Origin: Actinomycetota bacterium
Lineage (GTDB): Bacteria > Actinomycetota > Actinomycetes > Nanopelagicales > Nanopelagicaceae
DNA length: 64,000 bases
Reading direction: 5' to 3'
Assembly (NCBI GenBank): GCA_009701575.1
Contig: WLJX01000001.1
Location: 61,844-125,843 of the forward strand
Part shown: piece after piece, positions 61,831 through 64,000 of the stretch
Position numbering within the stretch: the stretch's first letter is position 1
Layout of the letters: each line of letters opens with the position of its first letter
Program-made: the position numbers and the translations under genes
Notes under the pieces: model-generated
What the model was told of the DNA's origin: nothing
The model's database searches: none
What the model saw: only the letters and a program-made list of their open reading frames with translations

Positions 61831-62532
61831 ATGTCGCCCTCAACGCCAAAAATCTCGCGGTCGAATTTCGATCCACCCGCAGATAATTGGCAACCGGGGT
61901 TTAGTGAACTTGGGCTACCGCTGAAGGATGTCACTTTCATTGTCCTAGATCTAGAAACTACTGGTGCCTCCCCGGCTCAAGGTTGCGCAATAACCGAGAT
62001 TGGCGCTGTTGCTGTCCGCGGCGGTGAAATACTTGCGGAATTTTCCACCTTTGTGAATCCCAAAGTTCCACTCCCGGAATACATAACAAATCTAACTGGC
62101 ATCACCGATGAGATGTTGAGCGATGCACCACAAATTGCTGAAGCGTATGAAAATTTTATAAAATTCATTAGCGCCCATAGTGAAAATGGTGCTCCATATT
62201 TTGTAGCGCACAATGCGCCCTTCGACCTTGGTTTTTTGAAAGCTGCTGCCCGCTCACTCTCCGAGCCCTGGCCAAAGCATGAAGTACTCGACACTGTGAG
62301 GTTTGCACGACTTGTTGTTGAACGTTCAGAAATCCTAAATTACAAACTTGGCACTTTGGCAGAATTTTTCCAAACGGCTGCTCTTCCGACTCACAGGGCG
62401 CTCGATGACGTTAAAACTACAGTCGAAGTTCTGCACCGTTTAATTGAACGGGCGGCAGGATTTGAAGTATTTACTATTCAGGATTTACTGCAATTTATGA
62501 AGCGACTTCCAGAGAAGAAATTCAAACCTTAA
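61831..62532 (+). CDS. DnaQ-like 3'-5' exonuclease (DEDDh)
   Basis: FIVLDLETTGASPAQGCAITEIGAVAV; VAHNAPFDLGFLKAA; THRALDDVKTTVEVLHRL. Confidence 0.93.
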   Translation: MSPSTPKISRSNFDPPADNWQPGFSELGLPLKDVTFIVLDLETTGASPAQGCAITEIGAVAVRGGEILAEFSTFVNPKVPLPEYITNLTGITDEMLSDAPQIAEAYENFIKFISAHSENGAPYFVAHNAPFDLGFLKAAARSLSEPWPKHEVLDTVRFARLVVERSEILNYKLGTLAEFFQTAALPTHRALDDVKTTVEVLHRLIERAAGFEVFTIQDLLQFMKRLPEKKFKP

Positions 62533-62943
62533 TTAACGATTGGCTACAGTTCTAGATTGAAGTAAACCCGCAACCTTTGAAGCCAAGTTAAAGGGATCGA
62601 TTGGATGAATCACAACATCATCGGCCTTCGACCAGGAAGCAAGCCAATTATCTTGAACCCGTCCTGTGATGACTAATACGGGTGGGCAGTTGAACACTTC
62701 ATCTTTCAATTGTCGAGCTAGACCTAAGCCACCTTCAGGAACCGCCTCACCATCAAGAATGAAAAGATCAACCGCCCCTTTTGAATCTAGGTAAAGGCGA
62801 AGGGCCGGGCCTGTGGCGAACTCAATAATTTGATGCTCTGGAATCTCTGCTGAAACTCTGCGACCCAACGCTGTTATAACCGAGGACCTGACAGATGAAT
62901 CATCTGAGTAGAGCGCAATTTTTAGGTTCTTTTCCGCAGCCAT
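62533..62943 (-). CDS. Response-regulator receiver-like protein
   Basis: IALYSDDSSVRSSVITALGRR...VDLFILDGEAVPEGGLGLARQLKDE...PPVLVITGRVQDNWLASWSKADDVVIHPIDPFNLASKVAGLL; no output domain. Confidence 0.65.
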   Translation of the reverse strand: MAAEKNLKIALYSDDSSVRSSVITALGRRVSAEIPEHQIIEFATGPALRLYLDSKGAVDLFILDGEAVPEGGLGLARQLKDEVFNCPPVLVITGRVQDNWLASWSKADDVVIHPIDPFNLASKVAGLLQSRTVANR

Positions 62944-63066
62944 GGCCGAAAGTCTAGCCGCCAGTGACGCCAATTAATCGCGATATTTGCTCGGAAAATT
63001 CGTGATGAGTTTCACCCAAAGTAGCAGCCGTCTCAAGGGTAAAACATCTCATTTGGTCCAGGAATC

Positions 63067-63723
63067 GTGAATAATCCCCCTATGACAACCAGTCCAGCAG
63101 CCATGCAAACATCGGCCCCTCAAAAGGTTAACCGTCCAAATATCGTTGCAGTTGGAACAATCGTCTGGCTGGCAAGTGAGTTGATGTTTTTTGCGGCGCT
63201 CTTTGCAATGTACTTCACTACTCGCGCTGTGCAAGGACCAGATGTTTGGCTGGAGTCAACGGGGCTATTAGATATTCCCTTTGCAGCAACCAACACAACA
63301 GTCCTAGTTCTTTCTTCCGTAACCTGTCAATTCGGTGTTTTCGCAGCAGAGCGTTTTCAAGCTAAGCGCTTAGGTTCGATCTGGCAATTTAATAAATGGG
63401 GAATGCGCGAATGGTTTGCTCTTACTTTTCTGATGGGCGCCTTCTTCATCGGTGGCCAAGTTTATGAATATGCAAATTTAGTAAGCGAAAGCCTGACGCT
63501 CTCTTCAAATGCTTACGGTTCAGTTTTCTATATGACAACTGGCTTCCACGGTATGCACGTTACCGGTGGCTTAATCGCATTCTTAATTGTGATGATTCGA
63601 GTGTTCCGTGCCCAGAAATTCGGCCACAAACAAGCCCAAACTGCAATTGTTGTTTCTTACTACTGGCACTTCGTTGACATTGTTTGGATCGCGCTTTTTT
63701 CTGCAATCTATTTAATAAAATAA
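63067..63723 (+). CDS. ctaE: Cytochrome c oxidase subunit III
   Basis: [72 protein letters not shown]. Confidence 0.97.
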   Translation: MNNPPMTTSPAAMQTSAPQKVNRPNIVAVGTIVWLASELMFFAALFAMYFTTRAVQGPDVWLESTGLLDIPFAATNTTVLVLSSVTCQFGVFAAERFQAKRLGSIWQFNKWGMREWFALTFLMGAFFIGGQVYEYANLVSESLTLSSNAYGSVFYMTTGFHGMHVTGGLIAFLIVMIRVFRAQKFGHKQAQTAIVVSYYWHFVDIVWIALFSAIYLIK

Positions 63724-63739
63724 TGGAGATGGTGAATAA

Positions 63740-64000
63740 TTGAAAAAGGTAAGAATTAATTCAGGGATCAAGAAGATCTCTCGCTATCGCCGCCATAGCT
63801 TTGCTGGCCCCGCGCTATTAGTTGTTGCGCTGATTTCACTAGGTGCCACATTTCAGGTTGCAAGTGCGCTTCCAAGCACAACCAAGATGGAGACAACTGT
63901 TAAGTCAACGCAAATTGAAGAGGGTAAGCGAATATTTGCTCTTGGTTGTTCTTCATGTCACGGACTTAATGCAGAAGGCGGTTCGATAGCGCCTTCTCTA
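63740..64000 (+). CDS. qcrC: Cytochrome bc1 complex diheme cytochrome c subunit, partial (runs off window end)
   Basis: Own translation from TTG 63740: (L)KKVRINSGIKKISRYRRHSFAGPALLVVALISLGATFQVASALPSTTKMETTVKSTQIEEGKRIFALGCSSCHGLNAEGGSIAPSL; CxxCH heme motif downstream of ctaE. Not in ORF track (no stop in window). Confidence 0.88.
   Translation, partial: MKKVRINSGIKKISRYRRHSFAGPALLVVALISLGATFQVASALPSTTKMETTVKSTQIEEGKRIFALGCSSCHGLNAEGGSIAPSL

Noticed and set aside
1-64000. CRISPR arrays, prophage, transposases, toxin-antitoxin or defence islands
   Set aside because: No direct-repeat arrays, integrase/transposase motifs or known defence protein motifs seen on either strand

Overview
This 64 kb window looks like ordinary chromosome of a low-GC, streamlined actinobacterium. 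Gene order (pyrCB-pyrR / bldD-nusB-efp-aro, ruvCAB-secDF-relA, pgsA-patA-pimA, ctaE-qcrC) and gene content best fit the freshwater acI / Ca. Nanopelagicales type; this taxonomy is an inference. From 1 to about 40 kb there is a dense, almost entirely leftward core block. It holds pyrimidine biosynthesis, shikimate pathway, aminoacyl-tRNA synthetases, a divergent FtsH-like protease, RSH, SecDF, RuvABC, PdxST, PIM lipid synthesis, thrS and a pabBC fusion. From about 40.1 to 50.7 kb, starting at tRNA-Gly/tRNA-Cys, gene orientation is mixed and content looks accessory: tryptophanase, TetR, a LysE-type exporter, mmsA with a class III aminotransferase and a DDAH-like hydrolase, and an NPD-like flavoenzyme. 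From about 50.7 to 61.6 kb there is a compact nucleoside uptake and salvage locus: tdk, PNP, a PGM2-like mutase, add, deoA, cdd and a BMP-type ABC importer. The right end carries a DnaQ-like exonuclease, ctaE and the start of qcrC. I saw no CRISPR array, prophage, transposon or recognisable defence system. The observations most worth checking are: a PyrR-binding RNA element overlapping the pyrR RBS; a BldD orthologue that keeps the c-di-GMP signature; a tryptophanase with tryptophanase-type specificity residues sitting between tRNA-Cys and tRNA-Val; a translationally coupled aminotransferase/DDAH-like pair of unknown function; a degenerate EF-G-like pseudo-GTPase; and a paired hairpin after the nucleoside-binding protein gene. 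Two edge genes (pyrC and qcrC) are missing from the supplied ORF track.
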